From the NCBI GenBank assembly GCA_022712845.1, contig JAFLJV010000151.1, positions 1 to 11,897 of the forward strand: DNA of 11,897 bases, given 5' to 3'. A program made the translations under genes and the position numbers. How positions within the stretch are numbered: the first letter of the stretch is position 1; the number at the start of each line of letters is the position of its first letter. The DNA comes from Sulfurimonas sp. GTDB taxonomy: Bacteria; Campylobacterota; Campylobacteria; Campylobacterales; Sulfurimonadaceae. This document shows, in pieces, positions 1-7,884 of the stretch. Below the pieces are notes generated by a model that saw nothing but the letters and a program-made list of their open reading frames with translations, was not told the DNA's origin and searched no databases.

Positions 1-1259
1 CTTTGATTTGTTTTATAGATGGCACTTAGAAGCATTTGAGCCTCTTTTGTAATATCATCTCTTTTTTCATCCGATTCTAAACAGTTATCACATCTATCTT
101 TACAATCATCAAGCTCATTATCAAAGTAGTTTGCTAGTTGTTTATGAAAACATAACTCACTTGTAGCAAACTTATAAATGCCATCAATTTTCTCAGTAAG
201 ATGAGTTTTATACTCTTGGTTTATTATCTCTTCTAAAAAGCGTTTTTGTAAAGCAATATCAGCCGCATTAAAAAGTAATAGCACTTCACTATCTTCTCCA
301 TCACGACCAGCTCGTCCAATCTCTTGGTAATAATTTTCTTGTGATTTAGGAAGTGACATATGCACTACAAATCTTATGTCACTTTTATCTATCCCCATCC
401 CAAAAGCGATAGTAGCTACCATAATGTCTACTTTATCATTTACAAAATCTTTAAAGTTACTTTCTCTTTGATGTTGAGGTAATCCTGCATGATAAGAGAG
501 TGCTTTGTAGCCATTTTTATTCAGATACTCACATAAAGCATCAGTTTTTTTTCTAGAACTTACATAGATGATTCCACTCTCATTATTATGTCTGCTTAAA
601 AAGTCTTCTAGTTGTTTATAGCCACTGCTAAGTCGTCTTTGTGCTGAGATAAAGATATTTTTACGAAATATTTTACCTTTTAGAATCTTTGGATTATCAA
701 GACAAAGCTCACTAACTATATCTTTTGTTACATGATTAGTAGAAGTTGCTGTAAAGGCACAGATGGCAGTATCTGGAAAGTTAGCTTTTAAATTACCCAA
801 AGCCCTATAACTATCACGAAATTCATGCCCCCATTGGGATATACAATGAGCTTCATCAATTACAAAAAAATTAATATTTAGATTTCTAAGTAGATTTATA
901 GTTGACCTAGTATTTAATCTCTCAGGTGAAAGATATAAAAATTTTAATTCACCACTATGTGCTAAAGATATAATCTCATTAACTTGCAGTTCACTTTGAG
1001 CTGAAGATATCATATCTGCACTAATATTTTGAGCCTTAAGTGCACTCACTTGATCTTGCATAAGTGCAATAAGTGGAGAGACAACTATACTAATACCATC
1101 TTTTATAAGAGTTGGTAGTTGATAAACAAGAGATTTACCGCCACCAGTTGGTAAAATCATAAGTAAATCTTGGTTGTTTAGTATGGTATCAACACCATCT
1201 TCTTGAAGCTCTCTAAAGCTGTTGTGTCCAAATATATCTTTTAGTATTTTATGTTTCAT
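1..1259 (-). CDS. recQ: ATP-dependent DNA helicase RecQ (3' end outside window)
   Basis: Superfamily 2 3'-5' DNA helicase for recombination and fork repair in the cytoplasm. Reading the complement from an ATG at 1259 gives 419 open codons that run off the left edge. Visible motifs in order: Walker A LPTGGGKS (residues 36-43), SPLIALMQDQ (61-70), DEAH (135-138), the RecQ aromatic-rich loop SQWGHEFR (141-148), TATS (170-173), SYHAGL (255-260), and motifs V-VI ATIAFGMGIDKSDIRFVVH to QEIGRAGRDG (282-321). Zinc-binding cysteines follow at about 370, 386, 390 and 393. Any winged-helix and HRDC domains would lie beyond the window. The start overlaps the end of flhX by 11 nt, which suggests translational coupling; no strong Shine-Dalgarno is seen. 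Identification is very secure. Confidence 0.96.
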   Translation of the reverse strand, partial: MKHKILKDIFGHNSFRELQEDGVDTILNNQDLLMILPTGGGKSLVYQLPTLIKDGISIVVSPLIALMQDQVSALKAQNISADMISSAQSELQVNEIISLAHSGELKFLYLSPERLNTRSTINLLRNLNINFFVIDEAHCISQWGHEFRDSYRALGNLKANFPDTAICAFTATSTNHVTKDIVSELCLDNPKILKGKIFRKNIFISAQRRLSSGYKQLEDFLSRHNNESGIIYVSSRKKTDALCEYLNKNGYKALSYHAGLPQHQRESNFKDFVNDKVDIMVATIAFGMGIDKSDIRFVVHMSLPKSQENYYQEIGRAGRDGEDSEVLLLFNAADIALQKRFLEEIINQEYKTHLTEKIDGIYKFATSELCFHKQLANYFDNELDDCKDRCDNCLESDEKRDDITKEAQMLLSAIYKTNQ

Positions 1260-1512
1260 TAAATCTTTTTTCATTTTTCATTAGCCATATAAAAACATCA
1301 GCTATCCCTTGGTAGAGTTCTGCTGGAATTTCATGATCTATCTCTAAATCAAGTAGTGAGTTTACAAGAGCTTCATTTGCAAAGATAGGGACATCAAACT
1401 CTTTTGCTTTTTTGATAATACTTTGAGCAATGCTCCTTTTTCCAGAAGCTATAACTTTTGGAGCGTTAGAATTATTTTTGTCATATTTTAGAGCAGCTGC
1501 TTTATCTGCCAT
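1249..1512 (-). CDS. flhX: FlhX: free-standing FlhB/YscU C-terminal domain protein
   Basis: An 87-residue cytoplasmic protein matching only the C-terminal domain of the flagellar type III export switch FlhB. Recognisable family features are ALKYD near the N-terminus, APKVIASGK, an I-x3-AKEFDVPIFAN segment (about 36-47) and HEIPAELYQGIADVFIWL (about 60-77). It begins where full-length FlhB has its NPTH autocleavage site, so it corresponds to the cleaved fragment and has no membrane helices and no NPTH motif. Helicobacter pylori has a comparable short homologue (HP1575/FlhX). It lies 2 nt after the ribE stop and overlaps recQ by 11 nt, so all three are probably co-transcribed. No other flagellar gene is in the window. 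A role in flagellar export is inferred from homology only. Confidence 0.85.
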   Translation of the reverse strand: MADKAAALKYDKNNSNAPKVIASGKRSIAQSIIKKAKEFDVPIFANEALVNSLLDLEIDHEIPAELYQGIADVFIWLMKNEKRFNET

Positions 1513-1514
1513 GG

Positions 1515-2126
1515 TTAGTATCTTGCAGTTATGGAATCAACTTCATCCCAAGATAGAGCGTTCTTTTGATGAGAGATGATGTGTGAGACGTATCTTGCAA
1601 ACATATCTGTCTCTATATTTACAAGTGAGTTTTTTTTATAGTTTTTAAATAGTGTCTCTTTCATAGTGTGAGGGATTATAGTAAGTCTAAAACTATCTGA
1701 ATTTACATCATTTACAGTTAAACTAACTCCATCAACTGTTATAGAACCTTTAGGAATAACAAAAGGGATAAATTTTTTATCAATATTTATAAAAATATCA
1801 TATGAGTTGCCAGAGTTTCTAATCTCTTTTATTTTACCTATACAATCAACATGACCTTGAACGATATGCCCCTCAAATCTATCACCCATCATCATGGCAG
1901 GTTCTATATGGACTTCGTTTTTGTAATTATCTATAGCTAGTACTTTTTGGCTTTCAGGCGATAATTCAACACTAAAACCATCACTTAAAACTTTGATAAC
2001 TGTTAAACATGCACCATTAATTGCTATAGAGTCACCAAGTTTTGCTTTATGTTTTGCTTTGATAGTTAAAGTACTACCAGAGAGACTTTTTACTGTAGCA
2101 ATCTCTCTTATTAAACCAGTAAAAAT
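1515..2126 (-). CDS. ribE: riboflavin synthase (alpha chain), probable ATT start
   Basis: Catalyses dismutation of two 6,7-dimethyl-8-ribityllumazine molecules into riboflavin. Both lumazine-binding repeats are visible: NGACLTV (37-43) and GHIVQGHVD (86-94) in the N-terminal barrel, then DGVSLTVND (132-140) and ETDMFARYV (172-180) in the C-terminal barrel. Family members normally begin MFTG; here the codon at the M position is ATT, giving IFTGLIREIA and 203 residues, the usual family length. An AAAGGA Shine-Dalgarno at 2138-2133 lies exactly 6 nt upstream of this ATT. No in-frame ATG or GTG exists upstream. The only upstream alternative is TTG at 2174, which adds 16 residues (rich in Cys, Ile and Tyr) not expected in the family and leaves the SD inside the gene. 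First gene of the ribE-flhX-recQ cluster, divergent from mnmG. Symbol usage varies (ribE or ribC). Confidence 0.93.
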   Translation of the reverse strand: MFTGLIREIATVKSLSGSTLTIKAKHKAKLGDSIAINGACLTVIKVLSDGFSVELSPESQKVLAIDNYKNEVHIEPAMMMGDRFEGHIVQGHVDCIGKIKEIRNSGNSYDIFINIDKKFIPFVIPKGSITVDGVSLTVNDVNSDSFRLTIIPHTMKETLFKNYKKNSLVNIETDMFARYVSHIISHQKNALSWDEVDSITARY

Positions 2127-2138
2127 AGCATATCCTTT
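2124..2138 (-). promoter_or_regulatory. ribE ribosome binding site deciding an ATT start
   Basis: On the minus strand, AAAGGA (2138-2133) is followed by the spacer TATGCT and then ATT at 2126-2124. The spacing is optimal for ATT. An out-of-frame ATG inside the spacer would make only a six-codon peptide (ATG CTA TTT TTA CTG GTT TAA). A one-base indel in the assembly or strain could instead restore an ATG start, so the read-level sequence should be confirmed. Confidence 0.6.
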
Positions 2139-2177
2139 ATAAAGATGTATATATGTTATGCAAATGATACACAAAAA

Positions 2178-2186
2178 TGATAAAAT
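2178..2186 (+). promoter_or_regulatory. extended -10 promoter element for mnmG
   Basis: TGATAAAAT fits the extended -10 form TGnTAtAAT used by the Campylobacterota housekeeping sigma factor. It predicts a transcript start near 2193 and a leader of about 24 nt carrying a purine-rich SD (AAAGAAAG, then GGAA) before the ATG at 2217. No convincing -35 is visible, as is usual in this group. Confidence 0.5.
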
Positions 2187-2216
2187 TCGCCTAAAGAAAG
2201 AAAATGGAATTTATAT

Positions 2217-4169
2217 ATGAATTATGATGTAATAATTGTTGGTGGTGGACATGCTGGAGTTGAAGCAGCACTTTCATCTGCTAGAATGGGAAGCAAAATT
2301 TTAATGATATCTATGCTCGCTGAAAATGTTGGAGCAACTAGTTGTAATCCAGCTATTGGTGGTTTAGCAAAAGGGCATTTAGTTCGTGAGCTTGACGCAC
2401 TTGGTGGAGAGATGGGTCTTATAACTGATGAGGCTGGTATACAGTTTCGTATCCTTAACCAAACAAAAGGTCCAGCAGTTCGTGGAAGTCGTGCTCAAAT
2501 AGATATGGATAAATATCGTGTTATTGCTAGAAATAAAGTTTTAAATACTCCAAATTTAGATTTAGTTCAAGAGATGGCTGAATCTTTGATTATAGAAAAA
2601 ATAAGTCATCCTGAACTTGATTCAGGATCTGAGATTCCAAATCAAGTTTGGAATGACGATAACACTAAGATTATAGGTGTTAAAACAAACCTTTTAAACG
2701 AATACAAAGCAAAAAAAGTAATTATAACTTGTGGAACATTTCTAAAAGGAATTATCCATATTGGAGAGACCCAACAAGAGGGTGGAAGATTTGGAGAGCA
2801 GACAAGTATAGGTTTAAGTGCTTCACTTAAAGAGTGTGGTTTTGAGATGGGACGTTTGAAGACAGGTACATGTGCAAGAATAAACAGTTCATCTATTGAT
2901 TTTTCAGTAATGGAAGAGCAGGGTGGAGATGAGATTCCTAACCCTTTTAGTTTTAGAACCAATAGAGAAGAGTTTAGAGCTAACAAAAAACAAATTCCAT
3001 GTTTTATAGCTTATACAAATGAGACTACACATACTATTATAGAGTCTAACTTTTACAGAGCACCACTTTTTACAGGTCAAATAGAGGGAACAGGTCCAAG
3101 ATATTGTCCAAGTATAGAGGATAAGGTAAATAGATTTCGAGATAAAGATAGACACCATCTTTTTATAGAGCCACAAACTATTGATAATACAGAGTGTTAT
3201 ATAAATGGTATGAGTACATCTATGCCACCAGAAGTTCAACAGCAGATGATTCACTCTGTAAAAGGGATGGAGAATGCAAAGATAGTTCGCTTTGGATATG
3301 CAATAGAATATGATTTTGTAGATCCAAGAGAGTTAAAACACTCATTAGAGACAAAAAAAATAAAAGGGCTTTATTTAGCTGGTCAGATTAATGGAACTAC
3401 AGGTTATGAAGAAGCAGCCGCACAAGGTTTGATGGCAGGGATAAATGCAACACTTAGTTTGCAAGATAAAGAACCACTAATTCTAAGAAGAGATGAAGCG
3501 TATATAGGTGTTTTAATAGATGATTTAGTAACAAAAGGAACTAAAGAGCCATACAGAATGTTTACATCTCGTGCAGAGTACAGACTTCTTCTTCGTGAAG
3601 AGTCAGCTGATACTAGACTTTCTAAGTATGGGTATGAATTAGGGTTGTTAAGTGATGAGGTTTACGAAGCTGTTAAGTTAAAAGACAAACAGATTCAAGA
3701 TGGACTTAAACTTCTTAATGAGACGAAATACACTCCAAATAAAGAGTTTATAGAGCTTTTAGTTTCTATGGATGAGGAGAAGATTAAAGATAGTATTACC
3801 GCTCAGCAATTAATTGCAAGAAAGAGTTTTGATACTAAAAAGATGGTTACACTTCTTCCAGAGTTAGATAAATATAGTGAGTATATAAAAGAAGAGATTT
3901 TAGTAGAGGGAAAATATTATCGTTATATTATAAAACAGGCCGAAGAGATAAAGAGGATGAAAAAGTATCTTAAGGTTAAAATTCCTGAAGGATTTGACTT
4001 TAAAAATGTTAGTGGACTCTCTAAAGAGATAGTTGAAAAACTAGAAACTTACAACCCTCCAACGCTTCAAAATGCTTCAATGATAAGTGGTATAACACCA
4101 GCAGCAATAGAGATACTTCACATATATATAAAAATTGCTGATAGAAAAACAACAAATAAAGTAAGGTAG
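2217..4169 (+). CDS. mnmG: tRNA 5-carboxymethylaminomethyluridine synthesis enzyme MnmG (GidA)
   Basis: FAD-dependent subunit of the MnmEG complex, which installs cmnm5U at the wobble position of several tRNAs. The 650-residue product has the FAD-binding GGGHAG (9-14), SCNPAIGG with catalytic Cys43, [18 protein letters not shown] with the second conserved cysteine at 297, NGISTS-type and [16 protein letters not shown] motifs, [19 protein letters not shown], and the C-terminal SGLS...SGITPAAI signature. It is about 20 residues longer than E. coli MnmG. The excess maps to residues 128-150, where the protein reads [18 protein letters not shown]: a palindromic intergenic-type repeat translated in frame, located in the loop where E. 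coli has a short Asn-Asp turn after LIVE. The rest of the gene looks intact, so the protein is probably functional. The next gene starts 3 nt after the stop. Confidence 0.97.
   Translation: MNYDVIIVGGGHAGVEAALSSARMGSKILMISMLAENVGATSCNPAIGGLAKGHLVRELDALGGEMGLITDEAGIQFRILNQTKGPAVRGSRAQIDMDKYRVIARNKVLNTPNLDLVQEMAESLIIEKISHPELDSGSEIPNQVWNDDNTKIIGVKTNLLNEYKAKKVIITCGTFLKGIIHIGETQQEGGRFGEQTSIGLSASLKECGFEMGRLKTGTCARINSSSIDFSVMEEQGGDEIPNPFSFRTNREEFRANKKQIPCFIAYTNETTHTIIESNFYRAPLFTGQIEGTGPRYCPSIEDKVNRFRDKDRHHLFIEPQTIDNTECYINGMSTSMPPEVQQQMIHSVKGMENAKIVRFGYAIEYDFVDPRELKHSLETKKIKGLYLAGQINGTTGYEEAAAQGLMAGINATLSLQDKEPLILRRDEAYIGVLIDDLVTKGTKEPYRMFTSRAEYRLLLREESADTRLSKYGYELGLLSDEVYEAVKLKDKQIQDGLKLLNETKYTPNKEFIELLVSMDEEKIKDSITAQQLIARKSFDTKKMVTLLPELDKYSEYIKEEILVEGKYYRYIIKQAEEIKRMKKYLKVKIPEGFDFKNVSGLSKEIVEKLETYNPPTLQNASMISGITPAAIEILHIYIKIADRKTTNKVR
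2605..2657 (+). repeat. palindromic repeat pair inserted in frame within mnmG
   Basis: Two head-to-head units of the family seen in the intergenic regions. The left unit starts GTCATCCTGAACTTGATTCA and has stem ATCCTGAA/TTCAGGAT around loop CTTGA. The right unit (about 2633-2657) has stem ATTCCAAA/TTTGGAAT around loop TCAAG and ends GGAATGAC. The left unit equals the reverse complement of the copy at 11341-11365, and the right unit equals the reverse complement of the copy at 11403-11428. Outer ends are GTCAT...ATGAC. It is read through in a stop-free frame as mnmG residues 130-147. Confidence 0.93.
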
Positions 4170-4172
4170 AGA

Positions 4173-5036
4173 ATGAAATTTTATTATTATGTACATACAG
4201 GACACAGGATAGGGTTAGATAGATTTAGAAGAGCATGTACGATAATTCGCTCACTTGGTGATATAGATATTACACTTTTATGCTCAGACTATCGTATAGC
4301 TCAAGTAGCTTGTGATTTTGGAGTTGACAAGAGCGTAGGGATAGATGTAGTTAGAAATATACCACAAATTGCTCTTTATGGAGATAAAATAATTTTTGAT
4401 TCAGAGGAAGCAAATCCAATTATGTTGGATGATATGAGAAATTTTTTCTCTACTTTTATCAGAATTAGTGATGATAAAGATGATAAAAAAGAGCTTCAAG
4501 AGTTTTTAATATCTCCATATTTAGAAGAAAATGATGTTTGTAATTCTTATATTATAGATGATAAGTACTTCCAAAATCATGAAAAAACTATAAAAATAGC
4601 TTACTTTTTTGGTGATGATGATTATGAAAAAGATATAGAAAAAAACTTAGATTTTATACAGGAATTAAAACCTGAATTGTTGCTTGGTTTTTATTATTTT
4701 TTAGATTATGAAGAATTTTTAAAGGAAACTTTTTCAAACTATTATGAGTTTGAAGAGTATGATGAAGTTATTCAAAAATCAGAAATATTAATCACAGCAT
4801 CACCTCAAGCAGTTTTAGAGAATCTTGCGTCAGGTGGGAAACCAATCTATATTCAAAGAGAAGATTATACAACTGGATTTCAGCCATTATTTGAAAAATT
4901 AGGGGTTCCTATAATCAGAGACTATAATAAAAATTACTTATACTTAGTTTTAGAAACATTATCTAGTGACAAATACAAAAAACCTACACAAAATGGTGAC
5001 AAAGTAGCAAAATTCATAAAAGAATGTATAAAATAA
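4173..5036 (+). CDS. unrecognised protein with GT-B glycosyltransferase-like features
   Basis: A 287-residue, acidic, probably cytoplasmic protein with no signal peptide or clear membrane segment. I do not recognise a named family. The N-terminus HTGHRIGLDRFRRACTIIRS (about 9-28) resembles the glycine/histidine/arginine segment of PseG- and MurG-like GT-B enzymes. The C-terminal part ITASPQAVLENLASGGKPIY (about 207-226) resembles the nucleotide-sugar-binding region of that fold, where a conserved Glu precedes a 'GkP' turn. A middle segment rich in Asp and Glu (about 100-200) is less ordered. The start is 3 nt after the mnmG stop with an AAGG-type SD, so it is likely co-transcribed with mnmG. 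The stop is followed directly by the petABC promoter. A sugar-transfer or nucleotide-sugar hydrolase role is only a fold-level guess. Confidence 0.72.
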   Translation: MKFYYYVHTGHRIGLDRFRRACTIIRSLGDIDITLLCSDYRIAQVACDFGVDKSVGIDVVRNIPQIALYGDKIIFDSEEANPIMLDDMRNFFSTFIRISDDKDDKKELQEFLISPYLEENDVCNSYIIDDKYFQNHEKTIKIAYFFGDDDYEKDIEKNLDFIQELKPELLLGFYYFLDYEEFLKETFSNYYEFEEYDEVIQKSEILITASPQAVLENLASGGKPIYIQREDYTTGFQPLFEKLGVPIIRDYNKNYLYLVLETLSSDKYKKPTQNGDKVAKFIKECIK

Positions 5037-5060
5037 TATACACTTCAACTTATTTTAGTA

Positions 5061-5066
5061 TATAAT
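5061..5066 (+). promoter_or_regulatory. -10 element for the petABC operon
   Basis: A perfect TATAAT lies in the 67-nt gap between the GT-B-like gene and petA, predicting a start near 5073 and a leader of about 31 nt with AAGAGGA as SD at 5092-5098. No TGn extension and no good -35 are visible. Confidence 0.5.
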
Positions 5067-5103
5067 CGTTCTTTAAAAATTTTTATTATGAAAGAGGATA
5101 AAT

Positions 5104-5628
5104 ATGCATAATAATAGCCGTAGAGGTTTTATGGGTAAAGCATTTGGTGCTGTGGCAGGTATCGGTGTGCTTGGTTCATTGGTTGCAATGAAAAAATCTT
5201 GGGATCCACTTCCAAGTGTTAAAGCTGCTGGTTTTACAACTCTTGATATGTCAATATACCTAGAGGGTGAACTTATTACAGAGCAATGGAGAGGAAAACC
5301 AGTTTTTGTTCTTAAAAAAACTGCTGAGATGATAGCAAAACAAACTGAGAGCCAAAAAGAAAGAGATATCGTTATAGGTGGCTCTCACTTTATGATAGCA
5401 ATTGGACTATGTACTCATCTTGGATGTATTCCAGCATATAAAGTGGCTGAAGAAGAGTTTTTATGTGCATGTCATGGTGGTAAGTTTGATTGGGCTGGTG
5501 AAGTAACTTTATTACCTCCACCACGTGCATTAGACATTCCTCCATTTAAAATAGAGGGTAACAATATGATTTTAGGTGAAGTTGGACCTGAATTTAAAGC
5601 TATGAAAGATAGCGGAATTACGCTGTAG
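5104..5628 (+). CDS. petA: ubiquinol/menaquinol-cytochrome c reductase Rieske iron-sulfur subunit
   Basis: [2Fe-2S] subunit of the bc1 complex, passing electrons from quinol to the c-type subunit on the periplasmic side. The 174-residue product begins with a Tat-type signal, NNSRRGFMGKAFG, followed by a hydrophobic anchor (about 12-29). The cluster motifs are CTHLGC (103-108) and CACHGGKFD (121-129). Expected ligands are Cys103, His105, Cys121 and His124, with disulfide Cys108-Cys123. The usual CPCHGSxY has Gly126 for Ser and Phe128 for Tyr, changes known from bc1 mutagenesis to lower the midpoint potential. First gene of the petABC operon; petB starts 11 nt after its stop. Confidence 0.96.
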   Translation: MHNNSRRGFMGKAFGAVAGIGVLGSLVAMKKSWDPLPSVKAAGFTTLDMSIYLEGELITEQWRGKPVFVLKKTAEMIAKQTESQKERDIVIGGSHFMIAIGLCTHLGCIPAYKVAEEEFLCACHGGKFDWAGEVTLLPPPRALDIPPFKIEGNNMILGEVGPEFKAMKDSGITL

Positions 5629-5639
5629 GGGGAGGATAA

Positions 5640-6854
5640 ATGGCAAATTTTACAAAAGCAACTAGTATTAAAGATTGGTTAAATCAAAGACTAGCGATTG
5701 AAAAAGTTGAAAAAGTTATGGCGTCTGAATATTGGATTCCAAAAAATATTAACTTTTTGTGGGCAATGGGTATGATTTTAGTAGTTACATTTAAACTACT
5801 TTTAGTTTCAGGAATATTTTTAATGATGTACTATCAACCAAGTATAGATCAAGCATTTGATAGTGTTAATTATATTATTATGAGAGAGGTTGATTATGGT
5901 TGGTTATGGAGACATATTCATGCCGTAGCTGCATCGGCAATTTTCTTAATTATGTATATTCATATGTTTACTGGTATATATTACGGCTCTTATAAAAAAG
6001 GTCGTGAAATGATTTGGATCTCTGGTATGTTATTATTCATAACATTCTCAGCAGAAGCTTTTTCTGGTTATATGCTTCCTTGGGGACAAATGAGTTATTG
6101 GGCTGGTATGGTTATTACAAACATATTTTCACTTGGTGGATTACATATGGATGGTTTAGTTGAGTGGATTCGTGGAGATTATGTTCCAGCACAAGCTTTC
6201 TTAACTCGTTTTTATATGCTTCATGTATTACTTTTACCATTAGCTATTCTTGGGCTTATTGGGCTTCACTTTGCAGCTCTTCGTATACCTCATGTGAATA
6301 ATCAAGATGGTGAAGAGATTGATTTTGATGCTGAAGCTAAAAAATATTTAGATGGTGATAAAAAAGGCTCAAAAGTTATGCGTTTTGCTAATGATTTTAT
6401 GTCTAAAGATATGATGGTTTTAGGAATATATTTAGTATTTTTCTTTTACTTAGTGTTTTATCATTATGGATTTGCACTTGATCCTGTAAATATGGATAAA
6501 GCAAATGGACTTAAAACCCCAGCACATATCTATCCTGAGTGGTATTTTTTATGGTCTTATGAGATTTTACGACCATTTTCTACTAATATAGGACTAATGG
6601 CATTTGGTTTTGCACAAGTAATTTATCTACTTTTACCATGGTTAGATAGAAGTCCAAATACAGTTGCAGCAAACCGTCGCGGTAAGTTTAAAATTTGGTT
6701 TTGGGTATTACTTATTGATATGATTGTTTTAACAGTTATGGGTAAATTACCTCCAGAGGGTATATATAGCACTATTGGATTAGTAGCAGCATTAGTATTT
6801 ATTGGTTTATGGATTATACTTCCATTTATCACTAAAAATGAAAAAAAAGTATAG
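5640..6854 (+). CDS. petB: cytochrome b subunit of the bc1 complex
   Basis: Membrane core of the quinol-cytochrome c reductase, carrying hemes bL and bH and the Qo and Qi sites. The 404-residue fused-type protein has about eight membrane helices. Heme ligands are His94 and His108 in helix B, and His195 and His210 in helix D. The Qo-site segment GYMLPWGQMSYW (143-154) and the PEWY motif (299-302, in IYPEWYFLWSYEILRP) are intact. The helix-D histidines are separated by 14 residues, as in cytochrome b6, rather than 13 as in mitochondrial cytochrome b. A GGGGAGG Shine-Dalgarno at 5628-5634 precedes the ATG. Middle gene of petABC. Confidence 0.97.
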   Translation: MANFTKATSIKDWLNQRLAIEKVEKVMASEYWIPKNINFLWAMGMILVVTFKLLLVSGIFLMMYYQPSIDQAFDSVNYIIMREVDYGWLWRHIHAVAASAIFLIMYIHMFTGIYYGSYKKGREMIWISGMLLFITFSAEAFSGYMLPWGQMSYWAGMVITNIFSLGGLHMDGLVEWIRGDYVPAQAFLTRFYMLHVLLLPLAILGLIGLHFAALRIPHVNNQDGEEIDFDAEAKKYLDGDKKGSKVMRFANDFMSKDMMVLGIYLVFFFYLVFYHYGFALDPVNMDKANGLKTPAHIYPEWYFLWSYEILRPFSTNIGLMAFGFAQVIYLLLPWLDRSPNTVAANRRGKFKIWFWVLLIDMIVLTVMGKLPPEGIYSTIGLVAALVFIGLWIILPFITKNEKKV

Positions 6855-6864
6855 GGAGAAAATG

Positions 6865-7812
6865 ATGAAAAATAAAGAACCTTTAATATTAGGTGTTGTT
6901 GTTGCTTTTTCTCTTTTAGTATATTTTTTAGTTGAAACTTATGCTCACAGCGTAATGCATAAACATGTTGATTCTCAAAATTTTGAGTATAACGATTTAC
7001 CAGCAATTACAAAAACTGGTGATATTAGAAATGGTAAGCTACTAGTTACTGGTGCTGGAGCTTGTACAGGTTGTCACTCTATAGAGAGTGAAGGAATTGC
7101 TGCAAATATTGATCCTGTTGGAGCTGCTGCAACATATGGAGTTAATCCACCTGATTTAAGTGATGTGGGTGTTTTATATGAAACTAAATTTTTAGCGAAC
7201 TTAATTAAAAATCCAGCTCACGCACTTAAAGTTGAGCATAAATTTGATGCTTCTAAAGGTCAGATGCACCCAATGGTTGCTTTTTATGGAGCTGGTGGAG
7301 ATATAGACCAAGAAGTTGCTGATATGGTTGCATACTTAAAGTCTATTGCTGTATCTATTGATGAAGTAACTCCTAAGATGGCATATGAAAATGCTTGTGG
7401 TAGATGTCACGCTATGGCTTATGAAAACTGGACAGAAATTGGTGAAATACCAAAATTCAAAAATAAAAAAGATGAGTTAGCATATGAGATTCAAACACTT
7501 GAATATCAAGATTCTCTTAAAGCTTATATGGGTAAATTACCACCAGATTTAAGTATGTACTATCGTTCTCGTACTGCATCTTTTTTAAGTACTTTTGTTG
7601 AGAATCCTCAAAATCATTTAGAAGGAACTGCAATGCCTAGAGTTGGTATTACAGCTGAAGTTTTTGATAAAGTATATGAGCATATGGCTGATTCTGCTGA
7701 TACAAAAAGAGCAGAAAGAGATGCTATTGGTAAAAATGTTATGATTTATATAATTATTTTTGCAATCTTTGCTTTCTTATGGAAGAAACAAGTATGGAGA
7801 GATTTAAAGTAG
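6865..7812 (+). CDS. petC: diheme cytochrome c subunit of the bc1 complex
   Basis: Electron-accepting c-type subunit of the bc1 complex. From the ATG at 6865 it has 315 residues with an N-terminal hydrophobic anchor (about 8-24), two heme c sites, CTGCH (67-71) and CGRCH (178-182), and a C-terminal membrane helix (about 292-306) ending in KKQVWRDLK. Candidate Met axial ligands are in GQMHPM (132-137) and TAMPR (255-259). Two hemes in one subunit is the pattern known for Campylobacterota, unlike the monoheme cytochrome c1 of mitochondria. The start follows GGGAG (6854-6858) at 6 nt; the adjacent ATG at 6862 is equally in frame but closer to the SD. An upstream in-frame extension to 6802 lies inside petB and is not credible. 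Last gene of the operon, followed by a terminator. Confidence 0.95.
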   Translation: MKNKEPLILGVVVAFSLLVYFLVETYAHSVMHKHVDSQNFEYNDLPAITKTGDIRNGKLLVTGAGACTGCHSIESEGIAANIDPVGAAATYGVNPPDLSDVGVLYETKFLANLIKNPAHALKVEHKFDASKGQMHPMVAFYGAGGDIDQEVADMVAYLKSIAVSIDEVTPKMAYENACGRCHAMAYENWTEIGEIPKFKNKKDELAYEIQTLEYQDSLKAYMGKLPPDLSMYYRSRTASFLSTFVENPQNHLEGTAMPRVGITAEVFDKVYEHMADSADTKRAERDAIGKNVMIYIIIFAIFAFLWKKQVWRDLK

Positions 7813-7815
7813 TTT

Positions 7816-7842
7816 GAAAAAGGAAGTAATTCCTTTTTCTTT
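7816..7842 (+). terminator. intrinsic terminator of petABC
   Basis: A perfect 10-bp stem, GAAAAAGGAA / TTCCTTTTTC, with loop GTAA begins 4 nt after the petC stop and runs into TTT. The stem is AT-rich and the T-tract short, but position and symmetry fit a rho-independent terminator. Confidence 0.75.
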
Positions 7843-7884
7843 AATTGTTGTTACCATGGCAACTAAAACTAAGTTTATCACCCT

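Noticed and set aside
2642..3254. Minus-strand ORFs inside mnmG (114 and 116 codons)
   Set aside because: They overlap a well-identified gene on the other strand, have no family-like motifs and no convincing SD; they are codon-bias shadows.
6802..6864. Longer petC start giving 336 residues
   Set aside because: The extension lies inside petB in another frame and precedes the real SD and membrane anchor.
6623..7006. Minus-strand ORF across the petB-petC junction
   Set aside because: Shadow of two certain genes, with a low-complexity composition.
7850..7863. Near-perfect palindrome GTTACCATGGCAAC after the petABC terminator
   Set aside because: One mismatch in 14 bp and a single occurrence; no partner site or gene relation supports a function.
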